NCBI GenBank assembly: GCA_030062745.1
Contig: CP099847.1
Coordinates: forward strand, 28,382,923 to 28,446,922
Source of the DNA: Capitulum mitella
Lineage: Eukaryota; Arthropoda; Thecostraca; Pollicipedomorpha; Pollicipedidae
Direction: 5' to 3'
Length of the DNA: 64,000 nt
Below the pieces are notes generated by a model. That model was not told where the DNA came from. It was given only the letters and a program-made list of their open reading frames with translations, and did not search any database. Below, in pieces: positions 46,601-56,000 of this stretch; position 1 is the first letter of the stretch, and every line of letters starts with the position of its first letter. The position numbers were made by a program, and so were the translations under genes.

Positions 46601-49361
46601 AAGGCGCGACATGACCTCGACTTTGCTCATTTATTTAGATTTCTTATCGCCAGAAACGTGCTCCTGTATTTCCCTCTGTTCCTCGGTCTCCTTTTCTTCC
46701 TCTTGCATTTTACATTGCACTGCTTGCACTTTCACGTTACACTGCTGCCACAAATCGACCGCTGCAATGCAGAATTTACACAGTCATATCTCGGACCTTA
46801 AAGCAGATATGTCTGTGCGGTGATCTGATGTTCCAAATCACGTTCGGCACTATTCAGTCTAATCCGAGCAACGGTCACCGAGCTATAGCCTCGGGAATTT
46901 TTGGTAGTGGCACTGCATGACTCTCTTTCGTTGCCTTTAACTTGCAGTGAAACATTATAAACGGCAAAAGTGCATACAGCGCTAAATTGTCAATGCTCTA
47001 TGAAGTGTTTTTCATCTCTCGATTTCCTTTTCGTTTTTTTTTAGTATATGACCACGAAACCTCGTGACCATAGATCACGTCACCAAGCTAACACGAGGCA
47101 GCACAATTATGAACTTCTTCGTCCTTAAAAATAACCAAGATGTATCAGGTTTGTGTGGATAAGAGGAGGAGACAGGAGTTTTCTATAAATATGATTTTAC
47201 AGGTCATTTCCGGAAGCATGTTTGGAGGTTTTGGCCGAAATCGTCGTTTTTATCGATTTTACTGCAGGTATTAGATCCAGATGTTTATTTTCTGCTCTTT
47301 TTCGGGTGTTTACGGACCAACTTGTCACATTGTATCGGACCGGCAACCTTTTAAAGGTTTTTTCAGGTTGCTGAACTCGAATGGCCTCAGTTGACCTTTT
47401 GTGGGCCTAGACATTTTATTAGGTAGCTTGACATCCTGAATTCGAAATCATCGTCAAATTTCACTGTGCAGAAATGCAAACCGGCTACTTCAGGTGGATT
47501 TTACGTGGTTTCATCAAAATTGTATGAGGTCTGACCTGATCTCAAGGGTCACTAATGTACGTGACAGGATAATGTAAGGTGCTGATAGGTTTGCAGGACT
47601 CTCAGGAACACTCTGGTAACTATTTGGCGACTGTTTCCAATAGAATTGCTGACGTTTAGGACTGAGGCTGCCTGTATTCCACACACAAGCGCTTAAACTT
47701 ACATCGAATATACTTCTAACTGTAATTTCAGATAGGCACTGCGCCATTCATTTTGACACGGTGACTAAATAAACACCGGTATGTTCCTGATGATCTTATT
47801 AATCTATGAACATCCTTATATGCCACTAACCCATGCATGAATGACCTTCCAGGTTTGGTCATATCTTATCCGGTTTTTACCAAACCACGTAAGTCCATCG
47901 GATATGGGTGGTTAGCACTTTCGTGTGTTGAAATCGGATGCTAAATTCAAATTCAGGACGTAAAATTATCCCATATGGTGTCTAATGCAGAAAAGGTCAC
48001 CTCAAGTCATGCGAGGTAAGTGACTAAAGATGATCTTGAAAAGGTCATCGATCTGATGCAGTGTAACGAGGTAGTCCATAAACAGTCAAAAGTAGCAAGC
48101 ATTGAACATCTGGATGAATTAACTCGAGTAACATCGACGAAACGACACTTTCGTCGAAAGTTACCAAACGCGCCTCCGGATTTGACCTATAAAGCCATAT
48201 TTATAGAAAAGTCATACATCTATTTTTTATTTGTACAAGGCCTATGCACCTCAATTATGTTTCAGAAGAAATGCCATAATTTAATAATAAAGGTCATAGT
48301 TTTACTAGTCACGTGACCTAAGGTTACGAGGTTAGGTGACCGGATATTTAGAAGTGAAAAAAGTGTCGAGAGATGAATCTAACGATGCTTGTATGCTCTT
48401 TTACCATTTATGTTGTTTTAATGCAAATTATAGGCAACCAAAAATGAGCGCAAAATGACCTCAATAGTCGGCGCGCCCAAAAACACCAATAAACAAAAGC
48501 AACCAAAACGAGTCGTGCAGCGTGACCTTCCAAAAGTGCCCGAGGCTGTGGCTCGGGGACAGTCGTTCGGATGGGACTGAAAAGCGCACAGCGCGATTCG
48601 GGGTATCAGGTAACACCATGGACGCAATTATTTCAAAATCGGAGACAAGGGTATCCGGCACCGGTCGACCTGTCGTGGTCGACCCTGTTGTCTTCTCACA
48701 TGCTGGCTAGACATCATCAGTTAATGCTTTTACTTTGAGATCTTACTCCCTGATAATGAGGAAAAACGGGTTTTCCGTTGCTGGAAAGTCAACAAAGTCC
48801 AACGTAAAAGCAGCCGAGGGTAGTTTAAAATTATCCGAACGGAGGACGCCAAGTTGTTAGTTGCGTGCACACGCAATAAACCAATTTGAGTTCACAACAA
48901 ATCTGGCAAGGGATTAACCGCATGGAAATGCGTTTTGGTCGGAGGGTGTGCTAAAGTGAAAAAGCTGTCTAGATGATCAGGCCTACGAGGGTTGGCCGGA
49001 GAAGAGCCGCAACAGTTTCGGAGGAAGTACTCTGCATACATTGCCAAAAAGACCGTAATGTTGAAGTCAAGAAAAGATTGGGCCATTGCCTTACTGCACA
49101 CTACTGATTCCAACATACACGAACGGTGGGAGCACAGACGTATGCTGGCATCAGACTAATACCAGACAGCAACGACACGACTAGAAATGGTTGCCACACA
49201 TTCTGTGAACACGCATTGCCACACATTCCATGACCACCCAGTCGGCATATGAACCTGAATAGCGCAATGCACACAAAACCAACCACCCACTTCCAGAACG
49301 TACCCGTCAGAGTTGCAAGTAAGCAGAACAGCAGACCAGCCGCTGCGCAGTACTCAGGCAT
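23953..49361 (-). CDS. Klingon/Wrapper-type GPI-anchored Ig-FNIII cell-adhesion protein (complete, 10 coding exons)
   Basis: Join of exons 49361-49304, 38834-38712, 38049-37849, 33759-33638, 28173-28023, 27627-27530, 27153-26973, 26710-26583, 24655-24439 and 24065-23953. All introns are GT-AG and every phase matches, giving 1,392 nt (463 residues plus stop). Domain order: signal peptide (1 to about 20); Ig1 (Cys55, Trp67, Cys110); Ig2 (Cys153, Trp165, Cys199); Ig3 (Cys242, Trp254, Cys295); FNIII (about 316-424, Trp335, Leu392, Tyr398); small-residue stretch at about 432-436 as a possible GPI site; hydrophobic tail 448-461 ending at Cys463. Sequons at Asn107, 148, 305 and 356. Three Ig plus one FNIII plus a GPI tail is the layout of Drosophila Klingon and Wrapper, surface adhesion proteins of neurons and glia. 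Which of these is the closest relative cannot be settled by eye, so no symbol is given. A CpG island covers the 5' end. Confidence 0.92.
24439..24655 (-). CDS. Adhesion gene coding exon 9: second half of the FNIII domain
   Basis: Acceptor ...TTGACGACAG; donor G|GTACGT. Codes residues 355-427 with 'ARWREVKVPP', 'LAGLQPATAYELYVQAKNKH' and 'GWNAVSDMLHFST'. The L.P.T.Y...V.A.N..G signature closes the FNIII fold. Sequon at Asn356. Confidence 0.94.
24656..26582 (-). other. Intron 8 of the adhesion gene
   Basis: No coding sequence is recognised. It contains the perfect 13-bp hairpin at 26,035-26,063; otherwise AT-rich unique-looking DNA. Confidence 0.8.
26035..26063. repeat. Perfect 13-bp inverted repeat with 3-nt loop in intron 8
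   Basis: GACTAATCCACTG at 26,035-26,047, loop TTT, exact reverse complement at 26,051-26,063. Pairing does not extend beyond the 13 bp, so it is short for a microRNA precursor. Confidence 0.85.
26583..26710 (-). CDS. Adhesion gene coding exon 8: first half of the FNIII domain
   Basis: Acceptor ...GACCCCGACAG; donor GGG|GTTAGT. Codes residues 312-354: 'ELYELSWEVESFSPVTEYRV' then 'AYRP'. The conserved Trp335 and the 'S..P(V/I).EY.(V/L).YR' pattern mark an FNIII domain of the Klingon/Wrapper sort. Confidence 0.92.
26973..27153 (-). CDS. Adhesion gene coding exon 7: second half of Ig3
   Basis: Acceptor ...TGTTGCCAG; donor G|GTGAGA. Codes residues 252-312, beginning 'VSWERRG' (Trp254) and containing 'LNIHSVKDTDFGTYVCKARN' (Cys295) and 'YLGQANATVQISG'. 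A textbook Ig second half with a sequon at Asn305. Confidence 0.94.
27530..27627 (-). CDS. Adhesion gene coding exon 6: first half of Ig3
   Basis: Acceptor ...GGTCCAG; donor CAG|GTGAGC. Codes residues 219-251: 'PPDVRMERTTVHTGE' and 'LQVVCSVFADPPAQ' (Cys242). Phase 1 in, phase 0 out. The pyrimidine tract is short and GC-rich, but the frame and family match leave little doubt. Confidence 0.9.
28023..28173 (-). CDS. Adhesion gene coding exon 5: second half of Ig2
   Basis: Acceptor ...TTTGCCCCCAG; donor T|GTGAGT. Codes residues 169-219 with 'GRLLHIRRVSREMAGVYECV' (Cys199) and 'AENGLG', the standard end of an I-set domain. Its last codon is completed by exon 6 to give the linker 'VQYPP' common in this protein group. 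Confidence 0.92.
31734..31820. repeat. 47-bp tandem duplication in intron 4
   Basis: The phrase tgtaatttcctgttcaacgt starts at 31,734 and again at 31,781, and the following 25 bp are also similar. Confidence 0.85.
32345..32369. repeat. 10-bp inverted repeat with 5-nt loop in intron 4
   Basis: CGACCAACGA at 32,345-32,354 pairs with its exact reverse complement at 32,360-32,369. The flanking GAAT and AATC give a near-continuation. Confidence 0.75.
33638..33759 (-). CDS. Adhesion gene coding exon 4: first half of Ig2
   Basis: Acceptor ...TTTTTGCCAG; donor CGG|GTCAGC. Codes residues 128-168: 'QGQNVTLECSAEGNPLPRIS' then Trp165 (Cys153, sequon at Asn148). Enters in phase 1 and leaves in phase 0. 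The GTCAGC donor is weaker than the others. Confidence 0.92.
34150..34790. mobile_element. Fragment related to the family-3 TTAA element, containing an (AT)n tract
   Basis: Shares phrases and order with 15,700-16,130: 'cacgaaactttgtgtacctttt'-like text, a 'tttttcgg' block followed by 'cactgacct', and TGACCTGAGGTCAGGTCACG at 34,741-34,760. Outer parts (about 34,315-34,375 and 34,676-34,745) are inverted relative to each other around the AT tract. The ends are not defined. Confidence 0.55.
34573..34636. repeat. (AT)n microsatellite, about 32 units
   Basis: Uninterrupted alternating AT from 34,573 to 34,636, in the centre of an inverted repeat. Confidence 0.97.
35494..35975 (-). pseudogene. Broken non-LTR retrotransposon reverse-transcriptase fragment
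   Basis: On the minus strand one frame reads 'AYLRDHTQSISFTDSLG', then a block aligned to the usual GVPQGSxLGP (here 'DVFQRSSFGPLF'), then 'FANDFSLF'. A frameshift near 35,790-35,815 moves to the frame with 'QYADDTQILISG'; the YADD catalytic motif is at 35,779-35,790. The downstream part continues as 'FLDIWFRTNKFEANATNTQL'. Order and spacing are those of the palm of a CR1/L2-like LINE reverse transcriptase. It is truncated at both ends and frameshifted, hence inactive. It lies in intron 3 in the same direction as the host gene. Confidence 0.85.
36110..36480. mobile_element. Fragment resembling the 3' end of the family-3 element
   Basis: '...cctttccagcgg...tgtgcgac...' followed by a GC hairpin (gaggggttctcatgacccctc, about 36,402-36,422) and GC-rich ends parallels 16,740-16,867. 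TGACCT and TGACTT words occur upstream. No TTAA boundary with a matching terminal repeat is visible. Confidence 0.45.
37849..38049 (-). CDS. Adhesion gene coding exon 3: second half of Ig1
   Basis: Acceptor ...TTTGCAG; donor T|GTAAGC. Codes residues 61-128 with 'VVWTQGKRVLTA' (Trp67), 'YNLRIDRVTLQDA' and the second cysteine in 'NFTC' (Cys110). The 'W..G..VLTA ... YNL.I' pattern is typical of the Klingon/Lachesin kind of first Ig domain. The usual DxGxYxC is here DAANFTC, and Asn107 forms a sequon. Confidence 0.93.
38712..38834 (-). CDS. Adhesion gene coding exon 2: first half of Ig1
   Basis: Acceptor ...TTTCAG; donor G|GTGAGT. Codes residues 20-61, including 'REGDAVLLPCTVARL' with the first Ig1 cysteine (Cys55). 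Phase 1 at both ends. It lies in a locally CpG-rich stretch (about 38,560-38,860). Confidence 0.9.
40648..40745. repeat. Diverged tandem repeat of about 58 bp
   Basis: 'gcacattgggcc...gccagacgttaa' at 40,648 recurs as 'gcacagtgggcc...gccagacgtcaa' at about 40,706. A third, poorer partial unit follows. Confidence 0.65.
40797..40951. repeat. TA/TG microsatellite followed by a polypyrimidine tract
   Basis: Alternating TA, TGCA and TG dinucleotides (40,797-40,857) are followed by an almost pure C/T strand (40,860-40,951). Mirror-like polypyrimidine tracts can form triplex DNA. Confidence 0.85.
41020..41900. other. CpG-rich block in intron 1
   Basis: GC- and CpG-rich with no exon signal. It could be an internal promoter or enhancer. 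Its open frames are compositional. Confidence 0.5.
43430..43800. other. CpG-rich block in intron 1
   Basis: Dense CGG/GCC-type sequence with several GGCGGC repeats and a C-run near 43,536-43,545. No coding motif is recognised. Confidence 0.5.
47040..48340. repeat. TGACCT-rich, possibly old repeat DNA
   Basis: Scattered TGACCT, TGACCTCAA and AGGTCA words, including 'tcacgtgacctaaggtta' near 48,309, and phrases reminiscent of the TTAA elements. No boundaries or terminal repeats are recognised. Confidence 0.35.
49304..49361 (-). CDS. Adhesion gene coding exon 1: signal peptide
   Basis: Encodes MPEYCAAAGLLFCLLATLT, a short N-region followed by a hydrophobic core, and ends in phase 1 at a strong donor (G|GTACGT). 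A at -3 gives the ATG a good context. The frame stays open upstream without another ATG that I could find, so residue 1 is placed here. It joins exon 2 across an intron of about 10.5 kb, and the split codon becomes GAC (Asp20). Confidence 0.85.
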
Positions 49362-50000
49362 GCTGTAGCCCAGACGTTCTGCCCAGCTCGCCCACGTCAG
49401 CAGCGTCACTCGTCCGCGCGGGTCTGACACACGTCGTGCGTCATCAGCCCAGAGTCGGCGGCGGCTTCACTATCTCCTCGCGCTGTCCCGTCCACCGCCC
49501 GGCGCGCGGCGGCGGCGGCTCGTGCCGGCGTGTCGGCGTCGCACGCCCTCGCGCCGCGGCCGACGCGACGGCGACTGAACTGCGTCGCGGCGCCGGCCGC
49601 GGTGTCGATTGGCGGTCGGCGGCAGTCGGCGGCGGCAGTCGGACGCCGGGGCACGCAGCTGCGGACCGGGAGATCGCGGAGCTCCGTCGGCCGCCGGTGC
49701 GGCGTGACGGACGGCGTCCGGTCAAGCTGCTCAGAACGGCCCGGCCGGAGGCGGGCGGCGCTGCCGGCTGGAGCAGGGACGGGCTTCAGCGGCTCGGGAC
49801 TGGCCAGTATGGAGATCGCTGGTACCGCTGGCCGAACGCGGGATGAAAGAGATGAAGCTGCTGCTTCGTCTCCGCAGCGCGACGGGAGCGGGCAGGGGTG
49901 GGGTCAAACCATCCGAGGCGACACGAGAAGCGGTCGCTGTCGCGCCACCGGCTGGGGAGGCCCCGGTGTCTGAGCACGGTGGGCACGGTGCGGCCGTACC
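49362..50000 (-). promoter_or_regulatory. CpG island at the 5' end of the adhesion gene (putative promoter)
   Basis: Dense CpG-rich DNA begins directly upstream of the signal-peptide exon and runs about 600 bp. Its position at the first coding exon of a long gene makes it the likely promoter and 5' untranslated region. I see no convincing TATA box. Long open frames across it on the plus strand are compositional. Confidence 0.6.
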
Positions 50001-51209
50001 GGGTTGATTTTTCAGTCGGGTAAGACCAGTGCAGCAAACGCTGCCCGGCAGGCAGCTCCCACCGTCCCGAGTTCTGCCCGACCGCCAGGTTCTGCCAGAC
50101 CTATGCGGGACCTATACCAGACCGCCGGCCCCTCTGCTCCCTGAAGGAGGCGTGAAACGTTTCCAGGACGAGGCTGTGAAGCCATGACGCTCATGCCCAA
50201 TGACGTTATGATGAGCTTCATCGTCATGTTTATGGCTCACTGTTGGCTTAAAGGGGCGCGAAAGCCGATAAGCATCCTGCCATGACGGATCTAACATCCA
50301 AGAGCATTAAGAAGTTTGCTGGAATTCACGGAATGAAATCGCAGAACATCGATAAGGGAAGATGCAGGTTTTGCTTTGCATAGCAAATGAAGCGTAATAA
50401 AAGGCACATCGGACCGTAAAGCAGTTCTAAGAATCCAAAACATGTTTTCGACGCTACATTACACGAAGCATTTCTTGTTCAGCATTTCTATTTCAAAGCA
50501 ATTTGGCCCGAATACTGACAAGATATGAAATAGATACTGTACGGAAAACAGATTCAGAAGCTGCCGAACAAATGAAAAAGGATAACAGGAAAATAATCCA
50601 AATCAGCGTAGTGGTATATGTTTCACTGGTTCACGTGAAAAGTAATTACCAATAAAGTAAAGCAATGCAAAATTTTACAGCCATTTCAGGATCCCAGACT
50701 TTGTTGCAAAAGCATCATCATCATAGTGAAATGAAGAGGCCCGACACTGCTTGACATGGCAATGCACCAATGTGACATGCGACCTGGTGTGCGTGAACGA
50801 AAGAGCAGTGCATCCTGTTAGATGTCCTCGCAGCTGACGCACACGAGAATACCTGCGACGTTGCACACCGGTTGACTTTTTTGGATCTGCATCCATGGTC
50901 TCGCCACCGGCCAGTACCGATGACTCTGGGATGTTAAAGATAGACCAAGATAGTTACACATCTGGACTTTGTGCCGTAGAAGCGACGACGAAAGAAGTGG
51001 CCGTCTGTTTTATTCTAAAGCTCGTAGCCCGCATAAGGCCTGAACTTTCCGCGGCCTTTTGCGACTCCTAACTTCTACAACTAATGCTAATGCAACTACT
51101 TTGTGCTAACTGGCAAGTGTTTTTCAGTTTGACATGAAAGCAGGCATCATATAACGTCTGGAGCTTTCTCAAAGCACTTCCATCGAGTCCATTGCCCCCG
51201 TCTGCAGCG
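50001..51209. other. Non-genic sequence, no gene recognised
   Basis: AT-rich unique-looking DNA upstream of the adhesion gene. No exon, RNA gene or repeat is recognised. Confidence 0.5.
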
Positions 51210-51760
51210 GCCTACGCCCAGCCTCCCGAACGAGGAAAATTCATTTTATTAATTACGCCGACTTTGTGCGGCGGCAAACTTCCTCCTCCCGGGCCAGCAG
51301 AGCGGTCGCCGAGCGGACGCGACTCCCAGCGCTGACGCGCGCAGTACGAGCTTAACGCGTCCGGCCTGTTCCACGCTGAAGCCAAGGGGGCCGAACGCGC
51401 TGTCTCCGAGAGCCAACGGCGTCGGCGATCCCGACCGTCGGCAGCGACGATTCGGCGCCGCTCGACCGTCCCCAGACCTGTGGGAGACGCGCACCTGCGG
51501 CCGCCACTTCGGGCCAACTCCCATCCCCCCTCTGCCCCCCCCCCCCCTCCTCTGCCGCGTCCGAAACGATCCCGGCCCGGACGTGGCGATAATGAAGGTC
51601 ATTAATAGCGTCGAGCGGCGCGGCGGCGCCGAGGAGCGCTGGGATATCGCGGGCGAGGGCGGGGGGGGGGGGGGGGCGGAGGCCTCCGGCTAGACCCGGA
51701 GCTAACCGCCTGCGAAGGCGAAAACAAGCCGACTCGAGAGGATTTCCTTGCGGGACCTCG
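51210..51760. other. GC-rich block with paired C13 and G16 homopolymer runs
   Basis: CpG-rich DNA with a run of 13 C at 51,535-51,547 and a run of 16 G at 51,661-51,676, about 115 bp apart and complementary. Open frames through it follow composition. It could be a distal promoter or regulatory island. Confidence 0.55.
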
Positions 51761-51867
51761 AGATTATCGCGGGAGACCACGTGGAGGGAAGCAGTCTTAC
51801 GTTTCCTGCCGGTATTAGTCCTTCGAGCAGGGAGGTGTACATATCTAAACAGCTGCGGGTGGCTTAA

Positions 51868-53024
51868 CCCTGTTCCAGTAGCAAGGGGTGAAGGTTCTCA
51901 GGAGCCCTCTCCCTCCGGTTTTCGCCCACCATTTACAGAGCTTTTGGAGCGGCCTCATGCAGTTTGGTGACTTTTCGACCTATTCTTCCTTAGCCTCATG
52001 CCAAATTTTCATCACTGTATTCCGCTCAGTGTCGGAGCCACGCCAGATCTTAGGGAGGTATCTTAGGTCATTTTTGGCACTGCTGCAAGTTAAAGAGAAA
52101 TCGCGGCCGAAAAAAGGCTTTAGGGCATAACTTAAAACACCAAAATTTATTTGTTGATCCGAGGCAAGTTTACAAGATCAGGTCGAGGCGAAAGTCAAAA
52201 CTTGGTTCTATGTAAATGCTTTTTACGCTAATTTTCAAAACGTAAAATACAGAATCTTTGAAGTTTAGCACAGAGTCTCCTATCTGCCTTTTCAGTTTCA
52301 GGTCGATATCATGTCGGCTCAATGAGTTATTACTTAAAATGTCCGCTGGCGTAAAATGACGGTTGTGATCTACAGAACTTTTAGAAACATAGGCAACTCA
52401 AATGTTCGGAATCATTTTGAAACACTATGAGCTGGGCTCAAGGTCATTCCATGTTATTCTGAGGTCATTTGAGGTCATTTAAGATCAGAATTTCCATTAG
52501 TATGCGACCATAACAGGTCCCGTTGTTTCATGTCTCTGGCGCTGCCTATGCCTCGTTATGCAGACAATCTTACGTGATTTATCCTTGTTAAGTATAACAT
52601 GGCTAGTAGAGGGTAAGAAGATTTTTTCATTTGTGTGCTAACTGAGCGTTAAAAAATATTCATTCCATTTTCCAAGCCCTGTGACCGCCTATGGATTTCT
52701 GAAAAAAATTCAAACGTTTGGGTTAATGGGATAATTTACATCCATTAGTTCTTGATTCGTGTCGTTTGTATCAAAATATCGCCTTAAACAGCGGAGCTAT
52801 ACGGAGTGAAAAACCATCCGCTTTCCGACATTTTTAACCCTGTATCCGCTCCTCCCAAGATTTTCAGAACTTTTTCGTATAACAATGCAGTTTACATCAT
52901 GGCGAACTGATTGTTATTTGTTACAATGAAATGGGACGGATAGTTCTCAAGAGCTCGGGAGGGGGTTGAATGAGTCCCCTCCCCATACGAAATGCGCTCT
53001 TGCGTTATGGGCACGGGAGCAGGA
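51868..53024 (+). mobile_element. Diverged TTAA-flanked element related to family 1
   Basis: Starts CCCTGTTCCAGTAGC after TTAA (51,864-51,867) and ends GGGAGCAGGA before TTAA (53,025-53,028). The block order follows the 62,164 copy ('ttggtgacttttc', 'cggagccacgcc', TGACC-rich centre, 'atgtctctggcgctgccta', then 'ataacatggctagtagag'). It is more diverged, and the TCAAGGTCA site is degenerate. No coding capacity. The inverted duplication's left arm begins inside it at a TTAA (52,784). Confidence 0.75.
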
Positions 53025-56000
53025 TTAAACTAAGACGTACTCCCAAACGATTAACTGTGACAGCAGCCAACGCTTGTAATGAGTACGTCCGAGGTACCTT
53101 GGCATTTATGAAGGTTCGTAAAAATGCAGCTAACACTGCTACGTTTGATTTGCCGGTCGGAATCGCATGAACTGTGGCACATATCATCAGACTATCTTAC
53201 CTGATAGGCCTGGAGATTTGGCGACAGTGGTTGGAAAGAGATCAAATTCCAGAGGTCTGCTTTTTCCACGACCTTATGCCGGCGTTCGAAATTCCGCCGG
53301 GCGCTGGCGTCCGATCTCGTTTTCTGGCCTGCCGACCTCACTGTCATTTCACGCCACGGACTGCGCCCGTGCACAGGCGACGTCTCGAATTTTCGAATGG
53401 CTCAAATACAGTGGTACATCCGGATTCAGCCCAGATCTAAATCCATTTTATCTAATCAAATTAGATTTTTTTCGGCAATTTTATACTGCCATTTTGGAGA
53501 AAATGGATACAGAAATGAATTATATTTTTAGTCAGTAGATGAACGAGCGGACAAAAGCTCGAACGATGGAAAACGACACAAAGCATACTTAGTGCCGCCT
53601 GCCCCGAAGAATGGGGGTAAATGTACCCTGCCCAAGACGATGGAGGCATCCATGGTTCGCAGAATACACACGATTGCTCAGCTGTTTCACACTGAATACA
53701 TTAGGCGCACATTGAAACAGTAATTGTTCACATGCACATTATTTCATTCCTCATTGCACGAACAACATTGCTGAGTAGTATTGATTGGGTTTGACAGCCT
53801 TTATGGTTTTGGGACAAATTTAAAGTGCAGTTGCCGGCCCGGGAAAGAGCGCAGAGTTGATCAGCATAACGAGACGTGTTAGGCCTAACTGCGACAGTTT
53901 TCAAAGTGCTGAAAACTTTCTGATGCGACACGACGTCCAAATGATCGGGAAACAGGTGCCGGAAGTTTGGCATGCCTTACACAGGCTACTTGATCGTAAC
54001 TATCGGAAAAAAACATCGAAAACACCGAAAGCCAACACCTCTGCCAAAGCGGCTATATGTTTCCGCAACAAAGCCAATGATCGGCACTATGTTCGGTTGC
54101 ACTGCAGGTGCGAAAACGGTCTCAGAAAAAGAGACCTCGTTTTAAACAAACAGAAGTTCCCATCAGTAAATTATTTTGACGTCAGGAAACATTGGACATT
54201 GCTCTGAAAACATATCAGCAGTCTTCACCAATAAACAACATGGATATCGGCAAGCCATTAGTAAAATATAAATTAAATGAGTCTTGGGGAAAACGGCGGA
54301 CTCCCGAAGAGCAAACCGTGTCTCATGTATAGGCAATGATCAAAAAATAAAATAGAAACAGAAGCGTATAGCATTTTTTGAGCGCCGGGACGCTGACGGC
54401 CACCGTCGGCGTCGCCATGGCAACCAAGCTCGGCTCGGGAGTCCTGCACCATTGGCCGATTGACATGTTAACCCTATTCCGAAACTTAAATTTTGAAGCT
54501 AAATCTTGCAGGGGGAGCTTCTTCGGCGCACTTCATGTTTCAGAGACTAACTGTCCGATTTTACTGCGAGACAATTCAAACGAATCCTAGCCACCGAATC
54601 TACAGTTTAACGTGATTCGAAATCCGAAAGAGCTTCATCGACAGTCTCAGAAACCAGAACACGGAGTGTTGCAGCTGGTTCATTGTTCGGCACTTGATCA
54701 GATATTGTTGGTAGGAGGTTCTCAAGAACGAGTGGAAATGAGACCCATGGGTCGAAGACATACTTTAAGGTCAAAATATCGTCAAGTACTTATCAATGGC
54801 ACGTCCAGGGACTGTACAAGGGAGGGTTATGCGCCATGTACATTGCACAATACAATACACGTTTTGTGTTTTGACGAATTTCTACCAAGGACCCAAGATG
54901 AGCGATTGTGGCGTTTTGCTATACTTGGAACGCAAAAATGAAAACTGGTTAGCAATGCCGGTGCCAGGAGCGAAGAGTGGAGGGCTTGCGCATTGATGAT
55001 TTGTAACACATTCGAAAGTGACTATATCAGTGCGTATATTGTGACTGGATATGCCCGTGTCCTGATATTGCGATATTTTGTTGACATGATGGCAAACATT
55101 ACTACACAGCAATGGCATAGCCAGGAATCCCGCATGAGGAACAACATTTATCATCCTCATGTCTGGATGTTTCTATATGTTAACAGGGCTTAAAACGAGT
55201 TTAAAAAAAAACAAACAGTTATTGTGGCCCAGCATGCATTTTTATAGAAATAGTAAAGACCAATAACGGTGCCAGAGATCTTAAAACGGAGAGCAAAAAT
55301 ATTTTCTTGAGCATTCATCACTCCTATGTATAAAACTGAGAACGGTATCGTTGTGTCAGGCACGATATATGGGCCCCACATAGAGTTTCCATGGATCCAC
55401 CCCCGGCTTAATCCACTATGGCTTATATGTTAACATTCGCCACAATAAGTCGCAGACCGGTCCGAAGACGTCCTTGGAATTGCATCGCATAAACGATAAT
55501 AGCGTGACATAGCCCACTATGTGACCATTTTTGGTCCACTGGACCCGCCTCTACTGGCGTCATGCTGCTTTTACATTGCAAAATAAGCAAAGCATATGAA
55601 TAAAGCACGACAAATGCTATTGCACCCGTCCATCTGGCAACATAGATTAGCCATTTTGCTGAAAATGATATCTTGAGTGCCTCGGACGAAAGTATCGATT
55701 TTGAGTGCCGAAAGTAGTATCTCCACCCTTGGATCCGTCATTGCGTTCATGAAATGTGTTATGAGGCATGAAATAAACAGGCCCTTTGCAAAAATGGTGA
55801 CCAGATTATCGTATCTTCGAACAGAGCACGTTGAGTGCTCTGCCACGAGTGACGAAAAACGGCCAAATGTGCCTCGTAAAAACCTGTTCTTGAACCACCT
55901 CTAACAAAGTTACAAGCTCAAATTGTTCACAGTGTATGTGAAAAATGTTAGGATATATCACTACATCTCATGACTTCACCTTAAAATCGTTTAGAATTGG

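Larger units (their letters stand above)
38835..49303 (-). other. Intron 1 of the adhesion gene (10.5 kb)
   Basis: No further exon of the gene is needed: exon 1 joins exon 2 in phase. It contains GC-rich blocks at 40,190-40,420, 41,020-41,900 and 43,430-43,800, simple repeats at 40.8-40.95 kb and TGACC-rich DNA at 47.0-48.3 kb. Open frames at 44.8-45.4 kb on both strands match nothing I recognise. Confidence 0.7.

Noticed and set aside
49362-49430. N-terminal extension of exon 1 upstream of the chosen ATG
   Set aside because: The frame is open, but the upstream start would be a GTG. Starting at 49,361 gives a proper signal peptide.
49313-49846. 177-codon plus-strand open frame over the 5' CpG island
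   Set aside because: It lies antisense to the signal-peptide exon and is driven by GC-rich composition.
53857-54207. Open frames repeated in both inverted arms taken as a conserved gene
   Set aside because: The match only reflects the recent duplication; no known domain, and several differences alter or shorten the frames.
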